NCBI RefSeq assembly: GCF_004771005.1
Contig: NZ_RQHV01000042.1
Location: forward strand, 1-64,000
Origin: Leptospira ilyithenensis
Lineage (GTDB): Bacteria > Spirochaetota > Leptospiria > Leptospirales > Leptospiraceae
Direction of reading: 5' to 3'
DNA length: 64,000 nt
A model generated the notes under the pieces. It was given only the letters and a program-made list of their open reading frames with translations, was not told the DNA's origin and made no database searches. Both the position numbers and the translations under genes were made by a program. This document shows, piece by piece, positions 8,346 to 17,069 of the stretch (position 1 is its first letter; each line of letters opens with the position of its first letter).

Positions 8346-9874
8346 TTTTTGTTTTTCTGATGATAGAAATTGTTTTTTTACCTTCCTTATCTGCCGAGTC
8401 AATCACAGATGCGATTCAATTGATGGAGAAATCGGAATATCAAAAATCGACTTTCGTTTTAGATACGTTAGTCAGACAAAACCCGAACGATTCCGTTGCA
8501 TGGATGTACAAAGGTTATGCGAATATGATGTTAGGCCATTATGACTTTGCTCTCACCGATTATCAAACATCCTATCGCATTCATCCGAACTTGGATTCCT
8601 TATCCGGAATCCAATGGGCACTTCTCGCCATGGGAAAATATAAGGAAAGTATTGAAACGGGTGCAACCATCCTAAAGGATTCGCCAAATAACTATTATGC
8701 TACACTTCGAACTGCAGAAGCATATTATACCATGCAGGAATATTCCGAAGCTTATGATCATTACAATTCATTGCATAAAGAACACGAAAAAGACGGTTAT
8801 TCCGTTTGGAAAAAAGGACTCTGCGAATATTATTTGGGAAATATCGTTGAGTCTGTTTCTCTTTTCAAAGAAGCGGACAAATTATTGCCAAACCATCCTG
8901 GTATCCAATATTCCATTACAAACACCCGTTTAACGCCATTTATTGCGATCACTCCTGAAGCAGCTGGATTTCAATTCAGAGGTTCTGATTTTTTAGGAAA
9001 CGGGCAAAAGGGAGGAATCAATATAACATACAGCCCCAATGACGATTGGAATTTTCGAATCGGCGCTTCCACGGAACAAACTCAGAATTTGAATTCCTCA
9101 ACAGGTGTTCAAAATTATTTATTTGACCCGCTCAGTCTGATTAGTTACAATCAATATAAAGCTGCGCTTCCCCAATCCACGGTTAGAGATTATCTGATAC
9201 TTCCACTTAATCTGTATTATTTGGATCAGCTATTAAGCGCAAAAGATTACCAAACTCAAAAATATTCCGGAGGAATTACTTACAGACTGTCCGAACATTT
9301 TTATACGTTCGCCTCCACTCATGTTTTGCAATCCAATACTTCTTATCTGGATGGAGGAACTTCGACTCAAGCAGGCATCAGTTATACCGATTATTATACA
9401 ATTTCATTTTCCGGAACAGGAATTTCCCATCCTACAAGCAAAGGAGGACAGACAAGTTTGGCATTTTATATTCCATTTTTAGACGGTTTCTATTCAAACT
9501 CGACCGCTACGGGACAACAAATGTCTGTTAAAGATTATGAAACCGTTTATCTGTCTTTGAACCCTTTGTATACCACATACCAAACAACGAAGGAATCAAA
9601 AGGATACGGGTTTTTCCAACAGGAGTTGGGTTATAAAGGCAGATATTTTTTTACGGGAATCGGAGGAAGAGTCGGTAGCGCGAGAACTCCGATGATGGGA
9701 GAGGCTTGGGTATACACCGGAATGGATATGTTGAATGGCGGTTACGGCTTTATCGGAGCAAAATACAAAGGCATGAGTGCTCAAGTGCAATACTATCGTG
9801 ATTATTGGCTTGACTCTCAAAATAACAAGCCCGTATCTGATAGTGTTAGATTGAGTCTCACTTGGATATTTTAG
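8324..9874 (+). CDS. Secreted TPR protein with C-terminal outer-membrane beta-barrel
   Basis: 516 aa. The start has AGGAGG inside the upstream gene about 8 nt before the ATG. A signal peptide (about 1-23, cleavage near SLSA-ES) is followed by some five TPR-like units (about 25-205, e.g. SVAWMYKGYANMMLGHYDFAL). The remaining 300 residues are rich in alternating aromatic/polar strands and Gly/Ser/Thr turns, and the protein ends LSLTWIF, a terminal-phenylalanine strand typical of outer-membrane barrels. TPR-plus-barrel resembles YaiO-type proteins. As last gene of the operon it could provide the outer-membrane step for the product made by the upstream enzymes (inference). Confidence 0.75.
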   Translation: MDFKKQIIFVFLMIEIVFLPSLSAESITDAIQLMEKSEYQKSTFVLDTLVRQNPNDSVAWMYKGYANMMLGHYDFALTDYQTSYRIHPNLDSLSGIQWALLAMGKYKESIETGATILKDSPNNYYATLRTAEAYYTMQEYSEAYDHYNSLHKEHEKDGYSVWKKGLCEYYLGNIVESVSLFKEADKLLPNHPGIQYSITNTRLTPFIAITPEAAGFQFRGSDFLGNGQKGGINITYSPNDDWNFRIGASTEQTQNLNSSTGVQNYLFDPLSLISYNQYKAALPQSTVRDYLILPLNLYYLDQLLSAKDYQTQKYSGGITYRLSEHFYTFASTHVLQSNTSYLDGGTSTQAGISYTDYYTISFSGTGISHPTSKGGQTSLAFYIPFLDGFYSNSTATGQQMSVKDYETVYLSLNPLYTTYQTTKESKGYGFFQQELGYKGRYFFTGIGGRVGSARTPMMGEAWVYTGMDMLNGGYGFIGAKYKGMSAQVQYYRDYWLDSQNNKPVSDSVRLSLTWIF

Positions 9875-9916
9875 ATAAGCTTGACAGTAGTATAAAATCA
9901 TTTTTAGGAAGAGAGA

Positions 9917-10855
9917 ATGAACGATCAAACAGATTGGGGTAAATTACAATCCCTTCAAAGAACATGTCGAGCAGGACTGGATCTAATCGTCCAAGGCCAA
10001 ACATCCACTTCGCTATTCATATTGTTAAGCGGTCGACTCAGTGTATTCCGCCATAGTGTAAAAGTTTCCGAAATCAAAAAACGCGGCGATTATATCGGAG
10101 AAATCGGTATCTTGCTTAAAACTCCCGCAAGTGCTACTACAAGAACGGAAACGGATGTAGTCGTAATAGAAATCGAATCCGCCAATGTAGTCAGACTCTT
10201 TTCGCATAGCCCCGGTATGGCGATAGCTTTGGCTCGCAAGATGGCAGACCGATTGGCCGAGTTGAATTCCACATTCTCGTATTTGTTAGACAAATCTTAT
10301 CGACCTGAACTTGTAAAACGTTTCCAAGAGCACCAAAAAACAAAACAAGCTCAACCTACTTCCGTAGTTTTAAATTTAGATCTTTTAAAACCTTACATGA
10401 TCGAGTGCAAAGCAGGAACACAAATACTCACTCAAAATCATTTTCCTACTGCCTTGTATATTTTAGTAAGCGGAACCTTAGATATTGTTAAAAACGGGAA
10501 AACGATCGCAGTCGAAAACGAAGAAGGTTATTATTTGGGTGACGTAGCGATTTTACGAAACAAACCCTCCAATGCAACTGTGATTACAAAAACCGATACA
10601 AAATTGGTTGAAATCAAACTGGATAAAGTGGAAGGTTTTTTGCATCATTCTCCGGAGATCGCATTGTCCATCGCTGAAAAACTTGCAGAAAGAACTTTGG
10701 CTATCAATGAATTGTTTTTAGATCTGCAAGTGGATGCAATCACCGAGATGAAGAAAAATGAAAAAGCTCCCGAAGAAAAAGCCAATCAGAGTTTGGAAAG
10801 TTTTGATAAAATAGAAAAGGAAATTGTGGCGATCCTGGAAATGAATTTGCATTAA
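9917..10855 (+). CDS. Protein with two cyclic-nucleotide-binding-like domains
   Basis: 312 aa, cytoplasmic. Domain 1 is about residues 15-125, with phosphate-cassette region GEIGILLKTPASATT; domain 2 is about 150-265, with GDVAILRNKPSNATV. In cAMP receptors this region reads about GE-(L/I)-AL-x-PRAAT, where the Arg holds the cyclic phosphate. Here the Arg is Ala in the first copy and Ser in the second, and the Glu is Asp in the second. There is no DNA-binding or kinase output domain; a charged helix ends the protein. It has GAGAG upstream of the ATG and faces the cyclase operon tail-to-tail. Family is clear; actual nucleotide binding is doubtful. Confidence 0.85.
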   Translation: MNDQTDWGKLQSLQRTCRAGLDLIVQGQTSTSLFILLSGRLSVFRHSVKVSEIKKRGDYIGEIGILLKTPASATTRTETDVVVIEIESANVVRLFSHSPGMAIALARKMADRLAELNSTFSYLLDKSYRPELVKRFQEHQKTKQAQPTSVVLNLDLLKPYMIECKAGTQILTQNHFPTALYILVSGTLDIVKNGKTIAVENEEGYYLGDVAILRNKPSNATVITKTDTKLVEIKLDKVEGFLHHSPEIALSIAEKLAERTLAINELFLDLQVDAITEMKKNEKAPEEKANQSLESFDKIEKEIVAILEMNLH

Positions 10856-10871
10856 AAATACAAATTCATTT
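10839..10871. terminator. AT-rich bidirectional hairpin between convergent genes
   Basis: AAATGAATTTG and CAAATTCATTT form an 11-bp perfect stem around an 11-nt A-rich loop. The stem includes the last codons of both convergent genes. Low GC makes it a weak terminator, but its position between two tail-to-tail genes fits. Confidence 0.45.
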
Positions 10872-13800
10872 ACTCTTCATATCATAAACCCCATCCCAAT
10901 CCTCGGGAATTCCAAAGATGGAAAATTCCTTGGAACGTTCCAAATAAACCTGAAAAACCTTATCTTCAGGGATTTGTCCGCTCAAAGATTCAAAAATTTT
11001 TATTGCAGAATTCATATCTCCCGCCATATAAAAGTTAATCGCTTTTTTGAAGTCACTTAGCATATTCATTTTCTTATCACGGAATATCGGTTCGTCGGCA
11101 TCCATCAATTCATAAATTTCAATCGCTTGCCTTCTACCTTTCACCCGCACCCGATCCAAATACCGAATCGAATAACGGGAGATATCTTGGATTTTTGCCA
11201 CCAGATCCGCACTCAAAATCACATTCACACCGTAATGTTTGGTGAGTCCCTCCAAGCGGGAAGCAAGGTTTACATGATCCGAAAATGCATCCCCCTGCAT
11301 ACGATGAGATTCTCCGATCATACCCAACATCATAAAACCAGTATGTATCCCATAACCGGTCTTAATCGGTAAATACCCTTTTTGAATCCTGGATTTGTTA
11401 TATATTTCCAATTCCTTCAATTGAGCGATCACCGAATCCACCGCTTGTTCCGTTTCATTTTTATAAACGGACATAATCGCATCTCCGACATACTTTACAA
11501 TGATACCGCCGTATTCCCTTACCTTCGGAGAGATACGCTTGAAATAAGCATTAATAAAATTGAAATTTTCCTGAGGGGTCATCCCTTCCGATAATGTGGC
11601 AAAGGATCGGATATCTGAAAAAATAACCGACATTTCCGTAGCAACATTGTCCCCAAGATTCACATCTATGATACTCTCTTTCGAAAGAAATTGAAGATAA
11701 TCATGGGGAACAAATCTACCGTATGACTTGTTTAAGGTGGAAATTTGAATATGAGTTCGAATGCGCGTAAGCAATTCTTCTTTTTGAAACGGTTTTGCGA
11801 TATAGTCGTTGGCTCCGCATTCAAATCCGTAAACAAGATCGTTTACCAGATTTTTTGCAGTCAGCATAATGATGGGAAGACTACCGCTTGTATGAGTCAA
11901 TCGAACCGTCTTGCAAACATCATAACCGGACAACTTGGGCATCATAATATCCAAAAGAACCAGATTTACTTCTTCCTCTTCAAGAATTCTCAAAGCTTCT
12001 TCTCCATTGTTCGCCTTTAAAACTCCGTAATGCGCCAGGCTAAGATAATTTTCCAGCACTTGCAAATTGACCGGCTCATCATCTACAATCAAAATATTGA
12101 TCTGTTCCTTTGGAAGAATATGGGATATCTCTTTGATATTTGCCCCGGAATTAGAAAGCTCATGGAAACGAGAAAGAGACGGGCCGGAATCTTCCTGCAC
12201 GGGTAGGTTTGAAACAGGAATGGTAAAATAAAACTGACTTCCTTTTCCCAAAAAGGAAGAAAGCCATATCTTTCCTCCTTGTAACTCTATTAATTGTTTG
12301 GTGATACTCAGACCCAAGCCCGTTCCACCATACTCTCTGGAAATGGATGCGTCTACCTGTTCAAAAGATTGAAATATGGATGAAAATTTATCTTCAGGAA
12401 TTCCAATTCCGGTATCCGATATAACAATTGTCATTTGATCTTCGATTTGCGGTAAGATAGAAATACTGATGTGTCCCTGGTTGGTAAATTTTACAGCGTT
12501 TCCAATCAAATTCAATAAAATCTGCTGAAGTCTGTTTTCATCACCGAAGACAGGAGGAATATTGTCAGGGATCTCATTTAAAAACGCAACTTGTTTGTTT
12601 GTAGAAAGATGAGAGGTTAATAATAAAGCCATCTCTACCAAAGATTTCAAATCAATCGCTTTTTTCTGAAGAATAAGCTCTCCGTTTTTCAGTTTGGAAA
12701 AATCCAAGATATCATTTACCAAACTCGCCAATCGTTTCCCGCTGGAAGTGATCATTCTCAGATTTGATTTTACTTGAATCGGCAATTCCCCCGAGGCACC
12801 GTCCATCATAGACTCTGCAATCCCGATGATTCCATTCAAGGGAGTTCTCAATTCATGGGAAGTATTGGAAAGAAATTCATCTTTCAATTTGTCCAGTTTT
12901 TCCAATTCCAGATTTTGCTTTTCCAATTCATCCAAACTCCGGTTTAGATCGTCTGCCATTCTGTTAAACGAATGGGATAATTCTCCGATTTCATCTTTGG
13001 ATAATACGGGAACTCTCAATTGCAGATCACCTTGTCCCAAACGAAAGGCAGCATTTTTTAAAACAAGAAGCGGTTTGATGGATTTTTTTGAAATATAATA
13101 AATCAGAAAAAAAGAAATCATTATAATCAAAAATCCGATTTGCAAACCTTGATTGCGAATGAGTCTGATCGGCTCGAATGCTTTCTCTTTCGGATACTGC
13201 AAAAAAAGGCTCCATCTGTTTCCGGTAAAATCCAAAAATCCTTCTTCATCGGCAACGGCAAAGATCGTATCCTTATCTTCTCTTAAAATATTTTCTTCTT
13301 TTCTTTTGAAATTGGTTTTTTCCTGAGAAGCCGCATGATTAGAGTATATGAAATGGGAATCATGATCGATCAAATCGATGAATAGATTTTCTTCTTCTTC
13401 CAAATCACTACTGATGATTTGGTGCAATCTTCCGATGGAGATATAAGCGGCAACTGCTCCTTGCAAGGTGCCAGTTCCATTAAGAACGGGGGCGGCAAAA
13501 ACAATCACTTTCTTGCCAAGCTCTTCCGAATAATGAATATCACTTGCAATGCTGATCTTGTTGTCTGAAAAAACTTCTTTGGTCCATAAGGATTCCGAAC
13601 ATTTTTCTCCGATGGAAAATCCGATCGTATCCGCTCTTCGAATGCAATTTTTATCGTAATAAGACAGAGAAATATATACTTTTCGTTGGTTGCGATAAGA
13701 GATAAGTTTTTGCGTGATTTCGGGAGCATTAAAATTGTTTTTAGTAAAGATAGGATCGGAAACAATTGTCTGCATATCAGAATAACGTTCAAACAAAACA

Positions 13801-13964
13801 CGATCCATTTTATCTAACATATGTTTTGCTTTTTCATTCAAAGAAGATTGAATTTGTTTTTCCACCAAGCTGATTGCGGAAAAGTAAATAAAGATCCCGA
13901 TAGGCAGAAGGATTGCTAAAGTAAAAGACAGATATACTAAAAATAATTTATGGGAAAGTTTCAT
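10866..13964 (-). CDS. Membrane hybrid histidine kinase with receiver and class III adenylate cyclase domain
   Basis: 1032 aa. Order: membrane helix (about 7-30), extracytoplasmic cache-like sensor (about 31-275), second helix (about 276-296), HAMP (about 297-350), HisKA with H370 in SHELRTPLNGI, HATPase with GTGLGLSITKQL, receiver with phospho-Asp D672 in LLDIMMPK, then a class III cyclase (about 775-950). The cyclase keeps both metal Asps (FSDIRSF and YVGDAIMSVY), the Lys before VGD, and the Asp and Asn/Arg of DHVNLASRLEG, which fits ATP as substrate. A short TPR-like tail follows. It is the last gene of an operon and overlaps the binding-protein gene by 4 bp, so that lipoprotein may be its ligand sensor. 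Kinase output would control cAMP synthesis in cis (inference). Confidence 0.92.
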   Translation of the reverse strand: MKLSHKLFLVYLSFTLAILLPIGIFIYFSAISLVEKQIQSSLNEKAKHMLDKMDRVLFERYSDMQTIVSDPIFTKNNFNAPEITQKLISYRNQRKVYISLSYYDKNCIRRADTIGFSIGEKCSESLWTKEVFSDNKISIASDIHYSEELGKKVIVFAAPVLNGTGTLQGAVAAYISIGRLHQIISSDLEEEENLFIDLIDHDSHFIYSNHAASQEKTNFKRKEENILREDKDTIFAVADEEGFLDFTGNRWSLFLQYPKEKAFEPIRLIRNQGLQIGFLIIMISFFLIYYISKKSIKPLLVLKNAAFRLGQGDLQLRVPVLSKDEIGELSHSFNRMADDLNRSLDELEKQNLELEKLDKLKDEFLSNTSHELRTPLNGIIGIAESMMDGASGELPIQVKSNLRMITSSGKRLASLVNDILDFSKLKNGELILQKKAIDLKSLVEMALLLTSHLSTNKQVAFLNEIPDNIPPVFGDENRLQQILLNLIGNAVKFTNQGHISISILPQIEDQMTIVISDTGIGIPEDKFSSIFQSFEQVDASISREYGGTGLGLSITKQLIELQGGKIWLSSFLGKGSQFYFTIPVSNLPVQEDSGPSLSRFHELSNSGANIKEISHILPKEQINILIVDDEPVNLQVLENYLSLAHYGVLKANNGEEALRILEEEEVNLVLLDIMMPKLSGYDVCKTVRLTHTSGSLPIIMLTAKNLVNDLVYGFECGANDYIAKPFQKEELLTRIRTHIQISTLNKSYGRFVPHDYLQFLSKESIIDVNLGDNVATEMSVIFSDIRSFATLSEGMTPQENFNFINAYFKRISPKVREYGGIIVKYVGDAIMSVYKNETEQAVDSVIAQLKELEIYNKSRIQKGYLPIKTGYGIHTGFMMLGMIGESHRMQGDAFSDHVNLASRLEGLTKHYGVNVILSADLVAKIQDISRYSIRYLDRVRVKGRRQAIEIYELMDADEPIFRDKKMNMLSDFKKAINFYMAGDMNSAIKIFESLSGQIPEDKVFQVYLERSKEFSIFGIPEDWDGVYDMKSK

Positions 13965-15019
13965 TTGGGTTCTTTATCTTGAACAAAACGATCATCAAAA
14001 ATATTTTTCAGATCGGGAATTCGGTACAATTGTCCCCGTTCCCTTAGGAACTCGATGATTGATTCTCCTGCGATGAAAAGAGCTCCTCTCTTTTCCATGG
14101 AACTGAAATTCATCATGGAACCAGTTTGACCTTGCGGAAAACCGGAACCTCCTCCTCCGGGATAAAAAGTTTGCACAGCTTTCGAATCAGGGTTTAACAA
14201 AGATTGGCTATTTTCTTTTAATGTTAAAAATCGAACGGACTTCAATTCTTCTGAAATCTCAGCGTCCGATTTTGAAATTTGTTTGGAAAGGATGGATAAA
14301 CTTTCTTCGCGATTCTTATAATAAAATTCTCTTGCTTCCGAAATGGCAAAAACGAGCTTTTGGATGGAGGCAGAATGATTCTTTAAGTATTTGCTATCGA
14401 CGCTTAAAGTATCGGAAAGTAAATCGGGCACGTCCGCAGATCTACCGATGATGTTAAATCCTTGTTTCCCGATTTCAGCAACATCCATTCCCCGAATATG
14501 GCCTGCCTGGATATTGCCTTTCTGCAACTCTTCCCAGACTTTGGAAAAAGGAAGATTCGAAGACAAATATTCCCCTTCCTTGATTCCATTCTTATTTAAC
14601 AACTGCATAACGAAGATATGAGAGGAAGTATTGACTCCGCTGAATCCAATTGTTTTGCCACTAAGCTCCGCGATCGTTTTGATTTTTGGCGATGATACGA
14701 TCAAATCATTCGAAAGGGAATAGCTGAAACGATAGATGATTTGTGTGGGATGACCTTCCGAAAAAAACAAAATGGATTCCGTTAAACCGGAACAGATAGC
14801 ATCTACTTTTTTTTCCAAATAGAGATTCGCTGCATTGTCGCTGATCACCAAATCAACGTTTAATCCCTGTTTTTTGAAAAATCCTTTTTCCGAAGCGATA
14901 AAAACGGGAGAAAATCCCGACTGAGGAGGAACTCCCAGTCGAATTCTGTTTGAATCTAAATTCTTCTCGCTGCAGCCTGCTATAAATAGGAATAAAACGA
15001 AGATTTTAATTGTTCGCAT
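13961..15019 (-). CDS. NMT1/SsuA-like solute-binding lipoprotein
   Basis: 352 aa. A lipoprotein signal (FLFIAGCSEKN, Cys at about 16) is followed by an NMT1/SsuA-type periplasmic binding fold: LGVPPQSGFSPVFIASEKGFF, the VDAICSGLTESILFF segment, and GKTIGFSGVNTSSHIF. This family binds sulfonates, pyrimidine precursors, nitrate and similar small molecules, normally beside ABC permease and ATPase genes. Neither is present here; the gene lies between a TPR gene (14-bp overlap) and the hybrid kinase/cyclase (4-bp overlap). A sensory rather than transport role is the simplest reading. The ligand is unknown. Confidence 0.82.
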   Translation of the reverse strand: MRTIKIFVLFLFIAGCSEKNLDSNRIRLGVPPQSGFSPVFIASEKGFFKKQGLNVDLVISDNAANLYLEKKVDAICSGLTESILFFSEGHPTQIIYRFSYSLSNDLIVSSPKIKTIAELSGKTIGFSGVNTSSHIFVMQLLNKNGIKEGEYLSSNLPFSKVWEELQKGNIQAGHIRGMDVAEIGKQGFNIIGRSADVPDLLSDTLSVDSKYLKNHSASIQKLVFAISEAREFYYKNREESLSILSKQISKSDAEISEELKSVRFLTLKENSQSLLNPDSKAVQTFYPGGGGSGFPQGQTGSMMNFSSMEKRGALFIAGESIIEFLRERGQLYRIPDLKNIFDDRFVQDKEPK

Positions 15020-15608
15020 AGTATGCGCCGGAACTCACTCTCTCCTCGTTCGGAATGATTTTTGTAAGAAAAGCAAATACTTCTTTGGCTTTTGCTTTTT
15101 TTCCCTGTTTTAGGTGGGACCAACCAAGACCGATCAGCATCTCGGTATCGGCAGGATAATCATCTACAATGGATTCATAATACTTTTCCGCTTCTTTGAA
15201 ATTTGCCATCACATAATAGGAATAAGCAAGTGTACTGCGGGCAAAATAGTTCTTACTATCCTGCTTGAGAACCGTTTTGCATATTACCTCAACCTGTTTG
15301 TGTTGGCCGAGTGCAAGATTGGCACGAATGCTACCCAATCTGGGTTCAATTGCATTCGGTTCGATCAAAGTAGCTTTTTGATAATAGGAACTGGATTTTG
15401 TATAATCACCTTTCAAAAGGGCAACCCAACCGGTTCTAAGTTGTAAAAAATAATCTCCGGGATTTTCTTTGCTAAGATTTTCCAAAAGATCCAAAGCCTT
15501 GGCGTAATCTCTTTTGGCTTCCAGTTGGTAAGAATCAGTGATAGGATCAGCTAACAAAGAACTAATGGGTAAAGTTAAAATAAGGAGAAGTAGGGAGAAT
15601 TTTTTCAT
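15006..15608 (-). CDS. Periplasmic tetratricopeptide-repeat protein
   Basis: 200 aa if it starts at the ATG at 15608, which has AGGA 6 nt upstream; the ATG two codons earlier (15614) would touch that site directly. A signal peptide (about 1-20, ending LLADP) is followed by about four TPR units, e.g. YAKALDLLENLSKENPGDYF and YFARSTLAYSYYVMANFKEA. TPRs mediate protein contacts; it probably works with the binding lipoprotein whose gene it overlaps by 14 bp. A nested palindrome overlaps its ribosome site and start. Confidence 0.75.
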   Translation of the reverse strand: MKKFSLLLLILTLPISSLLADPITDSYQLEAKRDYAKALDLLENLSKENPGDYFLQLRTGWVALLKGDYTKSSSYYQKATLIEPNAIEPRLGSIRANLALGQHKQVEVICKTVLKQDSKNYFARSTLAYSYYVMANFKEAEKYYESIVDDYPADTEMLIGLGWSHLKQGKKAKAKEVFAFLTKIIPNEERVSSGAYYANN

Positions 15609-15645
15609 GATCATTCCTGAAAGAAATTTCTTGCTAGAATGATCA
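15608..15645. promoter_or_regulatory. Nested palindrome over the start of the TPR/binding-protein/cyclase operon
   Basis: TGATCATTC at 15608-15616 pairs perfectly with GAATGATCA at 15637-15645. The 20-nt spacer contains a perfect 12-bp palindrome AAGAAATTTCTT at 15621-15632. The element covers the AGGA ribosome site and first codons of the TPR gene. It could be an operator or an RNA hairpin that hides the start site. No regulator can be named. Confidence 0.45.
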
Positions 15646-15655
15646 ATTTTTGCAA

Positions 15656-16147
15656 TTAAAGCTTTTTCAAGTAAAGTAGAATCTTTTCTTCACCTCTATC
15701 TTCCGCCAAATCCATCGCACTCAATCCTTCTGCATTTTTGATTTTATGTTCCGCTCCAGCAGAAACCAAGAGCTTTAGAATTTCCATATTTCCCCGGAAA
15801 ACGGAACGAAAAACCGCAGTCTCTCCGGCAATATTTCTTAAATTTACATTTGCCCCTTTTCCAATTAAAAATTGAACGAGTGACTTGTCTTCTTTGTCCG
15901 CAGCAAGTATGATCGCGGAATTTCCCAAAGAATCTTTTTTATCTATGTTAATTCCTTCTTTCAAACAAGCTTCTATCCGCTCTTCGTTGCTGTCATGAAC
16001 TGCATGAAAAAAACGAGCCTCTAGGCTTGGACCCGGACGCTTCACATTTTCATCTTCCAAACAATTTTGTTGTCCTAAGAGCAAAAAAGAGAATAATAAA
16101 AGGCGTGAAATAGAAATTAGGCTGTCCAAAATAAAAGAAAGTCTCAT
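15656..16147 (-). CDS. Secreted ankyrin-repeat protein
   Basis: 163 aa. A hydrophobic N-terminal segment (about 7-27) ends LLLGQQNC, compatible with a lipoprotein signal. About three ankyrin units follow: DSLGNSAIILAADKEDKSLVQFLIGKGANVN, then NIAGETAVFRSVFRGNMEILKLLVSAGAEH, then NAEGLSAMDLAEDRGEEKILLYL. Ankyrin repeats bind proteins; the partner is unknown. It is divergent from the SPFH gene and 41 bp upstream of the TPR gene on the same strand, so it could share that transcript. Confidence 0.8.
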   Translation of the reverse strand: MRLSFILDSLISISRLLLFSFLLLGQQNCLEDENVKRPGPSLEARFFHAVHDSNEERIEACLKEGINIDKKDSLGNSAIILAADKEDKSLVQFLIGKGANVNLRNIAGETAVFRSVFRGNMEILKLLVSAGAEHKIKNAEGLSAMDLAEDRGEEKILLYLKKL

Positions 16148-16170
16148 TCCTTTAGGATAGGTAAAAATAT

Positions 16171-16986
16171 ATGTTGTGTCGACAATTTTTTAAACTAGTA
16201 GCTCTGTCTCTGATCCTAATTCAGACGAGTTGCATTACAATTATAGATCCCGGAGAAGTGGGATTGATGTGGAGGCCTTACGCTACAGGCCTTGGCAAAA
16301 AACCGCTAGAATCCAGAGTTCAGTTTTATCTTCCCTGGAACAGTGTTTATATTTACTCCATCCAATGGAGATCCTATCAGGAAAAAGTGGAAGTTTTAAC
16401 AAGAGATGACCTAACGATTAACGTTACCGCAGAATTGATCATCCGCGCCAAAGAACTAGAACTTTATGAATTGCAAATGGAAATCGGAACGGATTACTAT
16501 GATAAGGTGGTAAAACCCCAATTCAGAACCGCTATCAGAAATATTTTATCGGCATATAACATGGTTTCCATTTCCAAAGAAACGCCGAATGTTTCCATTC
16601 AAATCAAAAAATCCTTACAGGAAAAACTAAAGGATAAACATGTCGATATAGATGATGTCATTATTGACGACGTGGAATACAGTCCTTCCATCCTGAAAGC
16701 GATTGAAACAAAACTCACCAAACAGCAAGAACAGGAACAGATGAAGTTTGAAATCAATATTGCGAAAAGAGATGCGGAGATCCAAGCCATCGCTGCGGAA
16801 GGAAAAGCAAAAGCCATTTTGATTGAAGCAGAAGCACAGGCCAAAGCACAGAAAGCAATCGGAGAATCTTTGACACCCAAATACATTCAATGGAAAGCTT
16901 TGGACAACCCTAATAATAAATTGATCTTTGTCCCGAATGGGAAAGACGGTTTGCCGATTATAGTAAATACCGATCAGGGAAAATGA
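16171..16986 (+). CDS. SPFH/band 7 (prohibitin-like) lipoprotein
   Basis: 271 aa. The N-terminus is hydrophobic with a possible lipobox (LIQTSC, Cys about 21). An SPFH domain follows (about 30-185: IDPGEVGLMWRP, YQEKVEVLTRDDLTINVTAELIIRA), then a helical region rich in Ala, Glu and Lys (about 190-235). SPFH proteins assemble into membrane rings or scaffolds that influence proteases and lipid domains. The YEL/YYDKVVKP and VSIQIKKSLQ segments match prohibitin-type members. It is divergent from the ankyrin gene and convergent with the TonB receptor, with a hairpin terminator between. Confidence 0.85.
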   Translation: MLCRQFFKLVALSLILIQTSCITIIDPGEVGLMWRPYATGLGKKPLESRVQFYLPWNSVYIYSIQWRSYQEKVEVLTRDDLTINVTAELIIRAKELELYELQMEIGTDYYDKVVKPQFRTAIRNILSAYNMVSISKETPNVSIQIKKSLQEKLKDKHVDIDDVIIDDVEYSPSILKAIETKLTKQQEQEQMKFEINIAKRDAEIQAIAAEGKAKAILIEAEAQAKAQKAIGESLTPKYIQWKALDNPNNKLIFVPNGKDGLPIIVNTDQGK

Positions 16987-17032
16987 GGGATAACAGAAGG
17001 AATACGATCTAAAGGAATGAGAAAAAAGTATC

Positions 17033-17056
17033 CCAAGAGGAAATCATTCCTCTTGG
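17033..17056. terminator. Bidirectional terminator between SPFH and TonB-receptor genes
   Basis: CCAAGAGGAA, loop ATCA, TTCCTCTTGG gives a 10-bp perfect stem. It lies between two convergent genes, with A-rich sequence on the left and a T-containing stretch on the right, so it can serve both. Confidence 0.75.
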
Positions 17057-17069
17057 ATAAAATTGTTGT

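Noticed and set aside
9889..9915. TTGACA at about 9889 as a -35 box for the cNMP-binding gene
   Set aside because: No acceptable -10 hexamer lies 16-18 bp downstream.
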